DNA from: Sporothrix humicola
Taxonomy: Eukaryota; Ascomycota; Sordariomycetes; Ophiostomatales; Ophiostomataceae
DNA length: 64,000 nt
Direction of reading: 5' to 3'
Assembly (NCBI GenBank): GCA_021396245.1
Contig: WNYE01000098.1
Location: forward strand, 1-64,000
Positions 1 to 11,706 of the stretch are shown here, one piece after another. The position numbers and the translations under genes were made by a program. The stretch's first letter is position 1. Each line of letters opens with the position of its first letter. The notes beneath the pieces are model-generated. The model saw nothing but the letters and a program-made list of their open reading frames with translations, was not told where the DNA came from and made no database searches.

Positions 1-1309
1 TATATAACGTATACGTTATAATATATTTTTTTAATTTTTATAATAAAAATATTAACTTTTTATTATTACTAAAATAATAACGTTATATATCTTTAATATA
101 TACTTTTTTATTTTAAAAACGAAATTAAACTTTCTTATTACTAAAAAAATAATATTATATACTATAATATATCGTCTATATATACACAACCGAAATTATT
201 ATCGTACGACTTTTTTTCATTACTCGTTATATTATAAACGGTCGTAATTAAACTTCCAAATACTATAGTTTTATTAAATAGTTTTTCTCAACACGTTTTT
301 CTTGTCCCCTGCACATACACCAAAAATGGGAATGTACTAAGAATGTACTTCACTGTGCGATTTTAAATACTAAGAGGCGTTAATTTTCCGTGACACCCCG
401 AGGAGGTCCCGGACATAGTGGCCCCCGTGGATCCTTCTTCTTTTTAAAGGCTTAGCCCGCCCGGTATATTTTTTTCTTTTTAACTTTATGTAGCTGAACT
501 CGAGATTCAGAAACCGAGTAAATTTTATAAAAAACAAAAACATACGGGTGGGAAAACAACAACACGTGCGGTTCGTGGACAGGGTCCATTTCATGAGGGT
601 CCATTGTAAAAAAAAAAAAGTTCCTCAATATTTCTGGAACATTCATTTAACATGAAGCAAAAACAAATTCTTTTTTTCTTATAGTGCGAAAGTAAACAGA
701 TCCACCCAAAGACGGAATATTCTACGGGTTTGCATATTGTATGAACCGCCGTCTATTGCCGTCGATTTCCGTACTAGTAGTAGGGTCTGGACCATGGGCC
801 ACGAAAACCGTTCTCGTGGTATTTAGGTCAACAGAAAACTCTAAACAAGAGCCACGTTCTACGCCGAGGTGAAAATAGAGATGGCTCACGATTAAACTCG
901 GTCCTCGCTTGGGTCGTCCCGGCAGGCATACGCAGTAGTACTTGGCCAGGCAACTTGAAGCCATGCAGGCAGAAGGCTGTCCTTAGGGCGAGGCTTTGTC
1001 TGAAGCTCTGAGAAAGGGCAAGCAAGCCAACAGGGACAAGCCTTCAACGTGCCGCGGTCGCCTCTCGTGGCAAAAGGTAGAAGCATAAAAACAAAGAGAT
1101 CTACGAACATGCACGCAAAACAATACAAAAACGGAATCGGGCCGTTGCAACACGGGCTTGGCGTGAAGACGGCCGTTGCCAGACGGTTTGACGGCTCGAC
1201 GGGTATCAGGCTGTAGATTTAGGGGGGAAATTCAAAATAGTAGATTATCAAGCACGCGCACGCTATCAGGCACGCTTCGCTATAGGGGTAGTAAACAGAG
1301 CTGTCGCTA
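1..1309. other. AT-rich left end, no gene
   Basis: The first ~300 bases are almost pure A/T with many TA steps and few C or G. Composition becomes mixed after ~370. This resembles sequence mutated by repeat-induced point mutation, or an AT isochore at a contig edge, but that is inference. No open frame of convincing length or family was seen. The last few hundred bases are probably the 3' flank of the minus-strand transporter. Confidence 0.5.
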
Positions 1310-3162
1310 TCATGACCGCCGCCGACTGACACCCCAGTCGTCGGCATCGAGCAGGCTGGCCGCCGCCTCTAGACTCAGGCCGCTCGTCTCTGGGTAGCAG
1401 GCGCGCACAAGGACAAATCCCACCAGACAGACGACGGCATACAGGACAAATGTCCACGAGGGCGTCAGGAGGTCCATGAGCGGCAAAAACGTCAGGCCAA
1501 CGATAAAATTGGCCAGCCAGTTGGTGGCCGTGGCCAGGCCGCTGCCGAGCGAGCGGACGTCGAGAGCGAAAAGCTCGCTCTGCATCCAGGGGACGTTGCC
1601 GAGGCCAATGGCGTAGGCGGCAACATACAGCATGATGCTGATGAGGACGACAGAAGCGGCGGACCCCGAGGAGTCTTTACTGCTGCTACCACCCTCGCCG
1701 TCACCCACGCCTAGGTCCAGATAAGAAAACCCGTAGGCGGCCAACACCATTCCCAAAGCCATGAGCGGGATTGAGTAGAGGAGGACACGCCGCCGGCCGA
1801 TGCGGTCCACCAGAAGGAGAGCAGCGACGGTAAAGGCAAAGTTGGTGGCAGCGACGGTCAGCGCTGTCAGCGTGGGCTGGTTGAAGCCGACGAGCGTGAA
1901 GATGGTGGCCGAGAAATACATGAGGCTGTTGAAACCACACAATTGTTGGAGCCCCTGAAGGAGACAGGCGATCGTCAAAGCGCGGCGGTTGCGGCGGACG
2001 CCAAAGAGGGCCGACCAGGTATCGCCGTCGACAAGCAGCCAGCGCGGGACAAAGCGCCAGAGGCCGCGTGAGGAGCTTTCTGCTGTAGTCGGTGTCCGGC
2101 GAGCCTGCTGGCGCACACGCTGGGCCTCAGCTTCTGCGCGCACTTCCGTCTCGATCGTCTTAAGAATGGCCGTCGTGGCAGCCGTCCCTCCGGCGCTAGA
2201 ACCACCTTGGATTCGCCCGATAACGGCCCGCGCCTCGGCCGTGCGCCCAGCCTTGACCAGCCAGCGCGGTGACTCGGGCATGGCCAGCACCAAAACGGCC
2301 TGGAGAAGGGCAGGCACTGCACCTAATCCCACCATCCACCTCCACGCTGTGCGCGGGTCTGCATGCGCTGCCAGCAACCAACCCAGCACGTATGCAATGA
2401 CTTGGCCCAGTGTGATAAAGAGCACATTGACTGTAATAAGGCTGCCCCGGTGTGCGGCAGGTGCAGCCTCGGCAATGTAAAGAGGCACGACAAAACTGGC
2501 GGCACCAACGGCGGCACCCACAATCGACCGTCCGACCACCATGAGTGCGACAGAGCTGCTGGCCGCCTGGAGGAGGGCGCCGACAACAAAGAGTGCGTCG
2601 GCGGCAAAGATGACTCGCCGGCGGCCGCGGGCATCGGCCAGAACCGAGGCGAGAGGCGATGCGACAAGTGCAAAGAGCGCCGTGGAGGATGTGATGATAG
2701 ACTTGTCAAACGAAGTCAGCTCACGGTCGGACAAGGCGGTGCCTATTGACACGAGTGTGGCCGAAATAACTCCGGTGTCGTCTAAAGTACGTTAGTAGGT
2801 GATGTATATCGCCGATCATCAGTTCAGGGGCGCGAGGGCTTACATCCAAAAAGGAGGCCGCTGAGGCCGGCAGAGAGCGTCAGCAGCCAGACGAAGAGGC
2901 CCGGCGAGGATGAGCCGCTTTCCTGGCCAGCCGGGTCTTTTGGCAAGCCATCAATGTCGTCGCCATTCCTCAACAGCCCTTCCTCTCCGTCGCCGTGGAG
3001 CAACGGCTGCTCGTCGGCACGCAACGACATGTCGTGTTCTTCGTCTCCGTGATCGTGATCTTGGTCTTGGTCTTCGGTCTCGTCCCTTCTGCGCGTGCTG
3101 TGTAGCTCAATGCCCTCGTGGTCGTCGCTATTGTCCTCCTCTACCCGGCGAGTCCTCGCCAT
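1310..3162 (-). CDS. MFS sugar/myo-inositol transporter
   Basis: Plasma-membrane major facilitator permease of the sugar porter family, closest in remembered motifs to yeast Itr1/Itr2 myo-inositol transporters. There are two exons, 3162-2844 and 2781-1310. The intron (2782-2843, 62 nt) has GTAAGC, a CTAAC branch site and TTTAG, and splitting a Tyr codon restores the family motif LLFGYDTGVIS. The product is about 596 aa. The ~100-residue N-terminal cytosolic tail is acidic and rich in Asp, Glu and His. Then follow 12 predicted membrane segments with DARGRRR after TM2, PESPRWLV before the central loop, LQQLCGFNSLMYFS in TM7, DRIGRRR between TM8 and TM9, and PETSGLSLE at the end. The start was chosen as the ATG that begins the acidic tail; a Met 22 codons upstream is possible. 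Substrate (inositol versus hexose) is inferred from similarity only. Confidence 0.9.
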
Positions 3163-3947
3163 GCGCCAGAGGTGTCGACAACTAGGAGTTGAGGATAGGA
3201 AGCGGCGCGCAGACCGCCCACAGATCACAGCTCACAGCTCAGAGCTTAAAGCACCGAGGCCGCGTCGTCGAATGTCTCGGTTTCGCTCGCAATGTTTCGC
3301 GTCCGGCTTTCTATGTTGCTATATCTGCTGGGTCGCGCCGCGTGGTGAACCGGGCCATGGAGGGGGCTGGATTGCGTTTGCGTTTTCGTTTCGGAGGTCG
3401 TTGTTTGTTCAGGAGGAGCCGGCAAAGCGACGTAAGCGGTCACTATGGGGCTTGGGGTGCTGTATCCTCCGCCAACGGAGACCCACTAATTCTCCATGGC
3501 CCACTATTCAAGGTACAAGTACCATCCACCAATTTTACAGTAGAAAGTACATGTCTGAGGAGCGTAACTGTCTGCACCAACCTGGACAACGACACCTGTG
3601 TTTCGTGTGGCAGGGACGCGTGACGGCCGTTGAAATGTCAGAACGCTGCAATCGAGCATCTTGAACAGCTTCCTGGATTTCGGTCATTCATGTCAACAGC
3701 CACCGCGACCAGTTTCAGCGTATTTTGCCGGACCTGGGACGCGACAAAAAGACGGCCGTCGAATCGTCGCGTTCGCATCGCATCGTGTTCAATCGTCGAA
3801 AGGGGCGCGTTGAGAAATTGATCGAAGAAAAGTGCAAAGTAATTACGGAACGAATCCTCTTTTGGATACATGGCCCGTGACGTGACTTTCCGTGTCGGCA
3901 AGGTCAAGGACAGGGACAGCCTTACCAGGGCATTCGCCTCTCTTTCT

Positions 3948-3978
<31 letters not shown>

Positions 3979-6900
3979 GTCTCTCTTCCCGACTGTGTCT
4001 ATTTTGGCGACGGCGATCTGCGTGCATCCAACAGCGCATGACAAGGTCTGAAACAAGGACCCAGAAAGACAACGTAAAAGGGACGTCCAAGGAGACTTTG
4101 AGGGCCCATATATCATGATTCTGTCCATCTGCATCTCCATCTCGGTCTCGGTTGTGTGCCGTTGCTCTCGTGACCAGGAAGCCTGGTAATATATTTGACA
4201 TATCGAGATATATCCCCCATCGGTGCCTTGTTTGCGATTGTCAAAAGCATTGGCCATGATGGGAATACGATGGGAAATAGCAGAAAAGGCACGGGAAAAG
4301 CAGAGAAAAAGACACCGCCATTTTGATTTCTGTTTGCAGTTTCGCCGTGTCGTCTCGACTAGCCATTAGACGCGGAGACGGACCGTTTGTGTTGAAATGC
4401 CTCACATTGTTTTCTTTCTCCTTTTTCTTATATGTTGTCCTTTGATCTCGATTTTGATTCGCAATATGGCACCCTTTTTGAAATCCTTGATGATTATCCA
4501 AGTCCTTGCCACGGCTTCGAACAACCGAGAAAGAAGGGGGGCACAAAAGGAAAAGAGAAAGGGACAGCAAAAAGATGGGAAGAGACGATGATGCTTGAAC
4601 ACGACTGTGCGCGTTGCAACAGGGCACGGCGAGTGACGATTCTGTCGATCAATGGGTCGCGACATGGTGTTTTTTTTTTTCTTATTTTGCTCGTGTGCTC
4701 CCAGTTATCTTCTATCACAGTCTTACCGAGAAAGTATCGACCAAGTTGGCGGCGCAGCAAGTCGGACGTAAAGACAAGGGGATGATCTGCGTCTCAAGAC
4801 TGGCTTCCCACGCTCCTGGGCAGAGGATGCCACCAAAATTTTGGCTGGGCGAGAAGAGAAAGATTAAGTCGCACATATATGAAAATCGTCGGCGCTTGTA
4901 GTTCTCTTTTCGGTTCTGACAATGATTCTCGTGCTGGATAAATCCAAAGGTCCTATTTTAAGAGACTGGGCGAAATGCATCGGAGGCTCTCAAAGATACG
5001 AAGCAAAAGACACCGGGGAAGGCCGAGCGAGAACTGTCTTTCCCGGTAGTTAAGAAATCGAAGAAAGTGAGTCCTGAGAGTAATATCTGTCGTAATATTT
5101 CTTGTTGGGCCGCGTGTTGATTCTGGGTTTTGTTATCCGTCCCTCTTATAAGGAGGCTTTCCCGATTAGGCAGTTCGCTAGACGGTGAGAGGCGACGAAA
5201 AAGCAAAAAGGCAACAAAAGCAAACAGCAAAATAACAAATAACAATATCAAATACCTTTTGTCGACTCAAAATGCACACTAGTACAACAGATGTCGTGTC
5301 TTTTTGTCATAAGACACGTAAATACCGCCCCTCGCCACTCAATGCGCTGGACGCAGAACTGAAACACGAGATGTGAGGAGGTGTGGCTGGCCTTACTTTT
5401 TCTTGTCATTTCCTCGCCTTGCTTCTCCGGCCTCCTTTTTCAGAGCCAGGCAACGTCCTCTCGTGATCTCTCGCGATCGCCAACCAGGATCAGAGTCCCT
5501 TGATCAATGCCGAATAGGAATACTCGAAAATAACTGGGCAGAGAGGTCAACCGTTTGCGTATCACTTGGCCGTTTGTGGTGTAGATTCTGACAGCACATT
5601 GGGGCCGACGCGGGCCAGGCCACGACCCCGGTCAAAGTGATGGAGGGGTCGTGTCAGAGGGGATGCTCAACGCACACAGTAGTCTTCAATTCTCTTTCGA
5701 ATTCAAAGAAAAAGAAAGAAAGGTCAAGACAAGTCTGGCCAGCCACGGTGATGGCCTTTTCCAAAACCCACACCAGCACGCGCGTACCAGACTTGCTCAC
5801 CGGGTGGAAAAGCGAGAGCCGTCGTTTTGAGATGCAATCAGCCTCAAATCAGTTCGTCACAGTGATTGGGCATCGAGAAGGTGTGATTGGAATAAATGGA
5901 ATCGAGTAAAGAAGTGAAGAGAATTGAAAAGAAAATCTGTGAAAAATGACAGACTTCGCCGGGCTGTCTTTCCCGGTCGTACCTGCCCTGGCCAAGAGCC
6001 TGGTCACAACTCTCGCTCGCTCTTGGCGCTTTTTGACTCTTTCCGAGAATCTATGATGATACATCGTGTTCTTCTCTATCCTCGAAAGATGTTGACGACT
6101 TTACCAGTTACTCAGGGAAGCAACGTTGCCAGTTCCTTCCATCTTTAACGGGTTTTGAGAAGCGCTCTTGCCCTGCATCATCTGTGCGCAAAAGGCCACT
6201 TAGGCAAGAGCCCACCATGTCCCTCATGTGCCGCACAAGGACGTGATGTCGTATCCGTACCTGACGCAAGCCCTACATGCAGGTCTCCCCTCCCCTCCTT
6301 CTCTGTCGGGCTGCAGATGCAGACGGCCTGCAGACAAGAGCCTCATGCCCACCTGCACCTTCCACACCACCTTGCGTACAACCCCACGCGACTTCCCTCT
6401 AACATCCATGTATGAGGTCACCAGAGGATGCGATTGGTCTCTTACTCTGTCCCTGCTCCGTTGTACGCTCTGTCCTTCTTCCATCACACGTCCACCGCCG
6501 TTTCTCGATATCCATCTTCCAAATTCCAGATTCCAGATTTCGTATTCCTCCTCCCTCTCAACATCCAAGATGGCCTCCAAAATTGGCCCACAACGGTCAT
6601 CCCCCAGTCTAGCTGTGTGCTCCCGCCTCAACCGACACAAGGTTATTTGCCCCTGTTCCTTGAAGATATTCTCATCGCTGGTTCCTCGTGTCTCGGGATA
6701 GCCAGGCTTTCGTGGGCTTTCCCTCCCATTCGTCACCTTTGTCAGATACTCTTGACCACAACAACTCTCTTTCTCCCTCAACCGAGTTAATCTTCTTCTA
6801 TTTACCCTCATCCCCTGCACCCCGGTCTTTCTGTCCTCAACGTCCACGAAAGCACGGCCTTGGCCAGGCCGAAGGACCAGAATCGTGAGAACCAGAGAAA

Positions 6901-7793
6901 GGATATGGGGTCTCAGGTTGACAAATTGATCGACGATACGACGTACTCAATACACCCTTCTTTCTTCACATCCATCCCCCTGCCTTGTCTCCCTCCCCCT
7001 CCATACTCCATTCTTCATTGCCCCACGCAGCATTCGGAACGCAGACCGACTGTGCGCAAGTGATTCACCATCTCTATTTTATTTTAACGACAGCCCAACC
7101 CTCTCTCTTTCCACCTGTCTCTCTCTATCCCCCCTCATATATACCCACGGCTCACCCCTCTCACCTCTCACGCCCCCCCTCATCACGAACCAACATCACG
7201 AAGGCAGCAACAAAACAACAAAAACCGGATTGGGCACGGACACGGTTTGCATATCAAGAGAAAGAGACAGACCTGACATAGCATGACGGCAAACGTGGCG
7301 TTCCCTTGTTTTCGCATTTGAGGATAGCAAAGTTTCGCTCATCCTTTTTAGCCAGACCAAACTTGACGTGTTCGTGGCTGGCCAACTCCCTTTTTTTCCC
7401 TCAATCTTTTGCCTTGCTCTCCCTCTTCTTCCAAGGTCTTGGGGTTGTCACAGTTGCCTCCGCCTTGCTGCAGTTTTGCAAATCCGGGAGCTGCCAAACA
7501 GTCCCAACTGACAAGACGTTCCCCCCACCCGCGTGCCCGGTGTTTTGTCGTCTTCGCCCTCCCCGTCATACACCAGGACAAGGCTATATACTTGCGTCTC
7601 CCCTCCTCGCTTCGACCCTTTCAGCTTTCTCCTTTTCCCAATTTTCGGTTTTCTTCTTCTTCTCTTTCATGTCAACATATCAACATTTCAAGATACACCA
7701 AGCAACACTCTTGCCTACCTCATAGAATACACCTGCCTCTCCGGCTTCGTCACTCTCAATACACAATACTGTCACCAAGTCAGCTCACCCACC
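3163..7793. other. Long intergenic region with no supported gene
   Basis: About 4.6 kb between two divergent genes. It holds a CT microsatellite, A/T-rich patches and, from ~6,900 onward, increasingly pyrimidine-rich plus-strand sequence typical of a fungal promoter and long 5' leader for the RGS gene. Short open frames on both strands show no family motifs, and the longest (6224-6847, minus) is low complexity in reverse. I see no tRNA-like cloverleaf. Confidence 0.5.
3949..3974. repeat. CT dinucleotide microsatellite
   Basis: About thirteen consecutive CT units, followed by a T run and further CT-rich sequence, lying in the upstream flank of the transporter gene. Confidence 0.9.
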
Positions 7794-9608
7794 ATGGCTT
7801 CCCCGAGCCAAAACCGGCGGAGGTCAAAGAACCATAGTCGGGAGGCCAGTCTCGACATCTCGTTTGAGAACACTGTTCAGAACAAGTCATTGCAGGTATG
7901 AATATGTCAAGTCCGCTTGCTCATCATTATTCCCAACGTTGCTAACCCATCGCAGCCATGTGATCTCAACGGTTTCATGGACTACCTTTATTATGTAGAG
8001 CGCCGTGCCGAGAACCTTCAGTTCTTTCTATGGTACTGTGATTATGTAGAGCGTTGGAGCCGACTTCCGTCATCGCAACGGCAAATGGCTCCGGTATGGG
8101 GCCCAGCAGAAGCCGCAGAGGCTGCCCAGGAGGATGCAGAGGAAGCAGCTGCCGCTGCTGCAGCATTGACGTCAACGGCGAGCACAACAACAGACGCCGA
8201 AGTATCAATAAGTCCGCCACCACCAGCCGCCAGCAAACAGCATGTCCTACACAGCCGAGGACCCAGCGCCAGTAGCCGTCGGAGCCACAGCCGGCATAAT
8301 CTCAGTATTGACACCACCAACTCGGGATATCCCTCTGGACAATATAAGCCCCGGACAAACTCCGTGGCTAGCACAGCAACAGCGGCCTCCGTGTCGTCCA
8401 TGGCCAGCGTTTCTTCTCACCTCTCTTCATCGTCACGCCTCGCAGCCTCGATTCACCAGCCGTCAGACAATGCCAAGCTGACTAATATCCTCACCATTCT
8501 GGAAAACTTGCCCGAGGCGGCAGAGCCAGTATCTGCCGTGGAAGCACCGACGTCAAAACATGCACCATCTCGGTCCGGTGAGATCAGTCCGTCCACAGTT
8601 ATGCCCAATGGTGGTTCCGGGGCTCCACTAGACTGGCAACAACAGCAGCAGGTTCAGCCATTCCGTGATGAGCTCGGCCGCGTTGTTCGCCACTACATCG
8701 CCGCCAATGGAGACCGTCCGCTCCCAGACCTGTTCCCACCAGAGCGACTGGCCTGCCTCCGTGCAGCAAAACGCACAACACACCCTTCGGCGCTCCTCCC
8801 GGCATTCCTGGCTGCTGAGTCGGCGCTCCGGGAACAGTCGTTCCCAATGTTTGTCCGCAACTGGTGTGTCGGGAATATCGGAAGGAGCTCACCACGCTTG
8901 CTGTTTGTCAAGATTATGGCCATGATCCTCTTCCTTGTCGGTCTGGCCGTCAACATTATCTTGATCATGATGGTCGGTGATAAGGGTCCGCCGGGTGTCA
9001 TGGGCCACATGGCCGACAATCTCCCTCGGCTGGCATCCCTGGCCTTTTGGTGGCCGGCATTGACTGTGCTCATCGCGGCATGGCGGAGGATCGACCTGCT
9101 TCTGCATTTCAGGGGCCAGCGGCTACTGAGGCCATGGGAGATTGAGGACGATGGTGACGATGTTGACGAAGAAGAGGCCGGATCGCCCATGTCTTCATAC
9201 TCGGTCGACATTGAAAAAGAATTGTCGGGCCGTAGTCCTACCAGCAGCCCCAAAAAATACCAGCGCGGCCATCGCCACCAGGCCTCGACCAGTTCCACAT
9301 CCAGCCGCATCGACCCGCTCCGCAAGGCCAGCCTCCAAGCTCTGGGACCACGCAACGACCCCCGGGGCGAGCCGTGGGCCCGCCGGCAGAGACGGACACC
9401 CTTTTACCGGCGCCTGATGGCCGAACTGTGGCCAGCCACCACGGGCCTGGGCAGCCGCACAGTCGCCGTCCAGCACTCGGGCGTGCGGGCGATGCAGAAC
9501 CGGGCGGTCTGGAGTGCCTTTTTCTGGGCCGGTCTTGCGTCAGCCTCGCTGGCAATCATCACCATGTTCATTCCGGGGCCGAATGTCGGGCAGCCACCCA
9601 AGTTTTGA
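7794..9608 (+). CDS. RGS-domain membrane protein, Rax1-like architecture
   Basis: Probable regulator of G-protein signalling fused to membrane helices. There are two exons, 7794-7895 and 7956-9608. The intron (60 nt) has GTATGA, GCTAAC and CGCAG and sits in phase 0; the product is about 584 aa. Residues ~35-55 (CDLNGFMDYLYYVERRAENL) look like the first helices of an RGS fold. A Ser/Ala-rich linker of about 200 residues follows. The second RGS part is at ~270-345 (ALREQSFPMFVRNW). Three hydrophobic segments lie at ~349-373, 393-411 and 553-574, and the C-terminus ends soon after the last one (FIPGPNVG), as in yeast Rax1. The split RGS plus C-terminal three-TM layout is what suggests Rax1, a bud-site/polarity membrane protein. 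The orthology is inferred. The leader from ~7,000 is strongly pyrimidine-rich. Confidence 0.82.
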
Positions 9609-10234
9609 TTTTCTTGTCTTCTAGAGTCATTGTTCTTTCTTTTATTCTCTTTTGGATACCATATTTTCTTTTCTTCTTTTTCTTTTTTATTCTACCTTCT
9701 CTTCGGCCATGTAATTTATACCCACGAGGCTGGTCCCGGTTGTTACATGCCGAGTGATGAAGCCTCTTTGCCCTTTTATATATTCATATATTTATTGACT
9801 TTTTTTCTTAAAACAATAATTTGTCCGATATGTAACTTCAATATCTTGACATAAAAACAATGCACAGTCAAAAGCATATAAATATTAATTGGTAATCCGA
9901 GGGAATTGATTAAACAAACACTATCTGATGCAATTATTGAAAAGCGCTGATTCTATCATGCTATATTCTCTCCTAATTCTGGGCTCACCCACACGGCCCT
10001 TTCCAATGTATCGTGTATAACTGAAAATGAAGAAAATTGAGGGGGTATTTATATGTACACGTGTTTGTTTGGTACAAGAAGATAAAAAAAGATATGTACA
10101 GGAAATATTAGGCAAAAGGAGTCATCGAAGAAGACAATATTTTGAAAAAAATGACAAAAAGACCAAAAATGATGGTAGGCAACAAAAGACAATGTGAGAC
10201 AAATATGAATGCTTTTCGTGTCGTCTGGGCCAAT
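9609..10234. other. Convergent 3' flanks
   Basis: Space between the convergent RGS and glucanosyltransferase genes. It is T-rich just after the RGS stop and AT-rich around 9,780-10,130, consistent with two 3' UTRs. No gene seen. Confidence 0.6.
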
Positions 10235-11706
10235 TTACAGGCACAGAGTAAAGACCATCATGACACCAACGAGGGCGGCACCGGCAGCGGTGAACTCGCG
10301 GTTGAAAACACTCAGGGTCGAGGCGGAGCTCTTGGCGGAGTCACTGTTAGTGCCAGAGGCGCCAGAAGCCGTGCCTGACGGCGAGCCACCGGACGAACCA
10401 GAGCCAGAGCCCGAGCCGGAACCGGAACCGGAGCCAGTCTCGGAAGTCTTGCCACCACCAGTGCCCGTGGCCGTGGGAGCAACGTAGCTGGAACCGCCAC
10501 CGCTGGCCTTGGCGCCCGAGGCAATGGCATCGCTGGCGAGCGTCGGGATGGGCGCCTTGCCGTCGACGGCCCAGCCGCCGGCCGTCGAGGCGGGGCAGTC
10601 ACGAGTGGACACGGCCTTGGGGTCGTAGTCGGCGCTCTTGACACCGGTCGGGTGGAGGGTGGCCCACTGGCTCTTGAGGTTGTCGAAATCGGGAGTCATG
10701 GGCTTGGGCGTGCCGCTGCGGGGCGCGCTGTCATCGGCGGCACCGTCGCCGTACGTGATGAGACCGTAGTTGTTGGCTTCCTGGATCCACTCATAGACAA
10801 TGGCGCCGCACCAATTGCTGTCCATGTCCGGGCCCAGGATCGAGGCCTGGTCCTCAAACTTGCGGGGGCCGGGGACGTTGCAGCCGGTCTCGGAGAAGAA
10901 GAGGGGCACGGGGAAGTCGATGGCCATCTTCTCGAGGTTGGAGTAGCCCGAGGTCGTGAACGTCGAGGGGTCGCACCACTCGTACGAGTTGAGCGAGAAG
11001 AAGTCGACAATGCTGGCGTCGTCGCCGCCGCACGTCAGGTAGTCCTGGAGCATGGGCCGGAGCTCGGCAATGTCGGCGGCGGAGTAGCCAATGGGGATCT
11101 CGCGGTACTTTTTGGAGTTGCGGTAGGCCTTCATGTCGTGGGCGGCGGCCTTGATGTAGGGGGCGGCGATGGACTGGTTGGTGACGGCAATGACTTCGTT
11201 ACCGACAAAGAAGCCGAGCACGTTGGTGTAGGAAGCGAAAGCGTCCATGACGGCGGCATACTTGCCAAACTGCGTCTCGGTCCACTCCGGAGCAGGCATG
11301 GTCTAGGCTGTTAGTGGTGATCACGAAATATAAATAAATACACGGGGACGGGACGTACCGGATCCATGATGTAGGTGTCAAAGGTGTCGAGGTCGATCAG
11401 GGTGTAGATGCCGGCCTCGGCAAAAGACTTCATGCAGCTGTCGTGGTTTGCGTCCGCGTCGACGTGGTAGACACGGATGGTGTTGGTGCCGAGCGTCTTC
11501 ATGAGCTCGACATCGCGGGCGCACTGGTCGCCGTCAATGAGCGGGTCATCGGGAGAGAGCTGGTATGCAACGCCCTTGATAAAGAACTGGGAGCCGTCCT
11601 TATTGAAGAACTTGTTGCCGACGACAGAGACGGGTTCCGCAGAAGATGCAGCACTGGCCGAAGTGGCGGCGGCCAGAAGCGCGCCGGAGACTGTTGTGAA
11701 CTTCAT
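10235..11706 (-). CDS. GPI-anchored beta-1,3-glucanosyltransferase (GH72, Gas/Gel family)
   Basis: Elongates and remodels cell-wall beta-1,3-glucan at the outer face of the plasma membrane. There are two exons, 11706-11359 and 11302-10235. The intron (11303-11358, 56 nt) has GTACGT, CTAAC and CCTAG in phase 0; the product is about 471 aa. An N-terminal signal peptide (MKFTTVSGALLAAATSASA) precedes the GH72 domain, which contains GVAYQLSP, GTNTIRVYHVD and the two expected catalytic glutamates at ~152 (VGNEV) and ~254 (FFSETGCN). In most family members the residue after the second Glu is Tyr; here it is Thr. There is no X8/CBM43 cysteine-rich module, so it belongs to the short class. A Gly-Ser repeat stalk (alternating GS) and a C-terminal hydrophobic tail after a small-residue site indicate a GPI anchor. 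Confidence 0.95.

Noticed and set aside
1..330. Telomere or mitochondrial insertion at the left end
   Set aside because: No TTAGGG-type repeat on either strand and no mitochondrial gene motif; only AT-rich sequence.
6224..6847. 207-codon minus-strand open frame upstream of the RGS gene
   Set aside because: No domain similarity, lies in the pyrimidine-rich leader region of the RGS gene, and shows no coherent structure.
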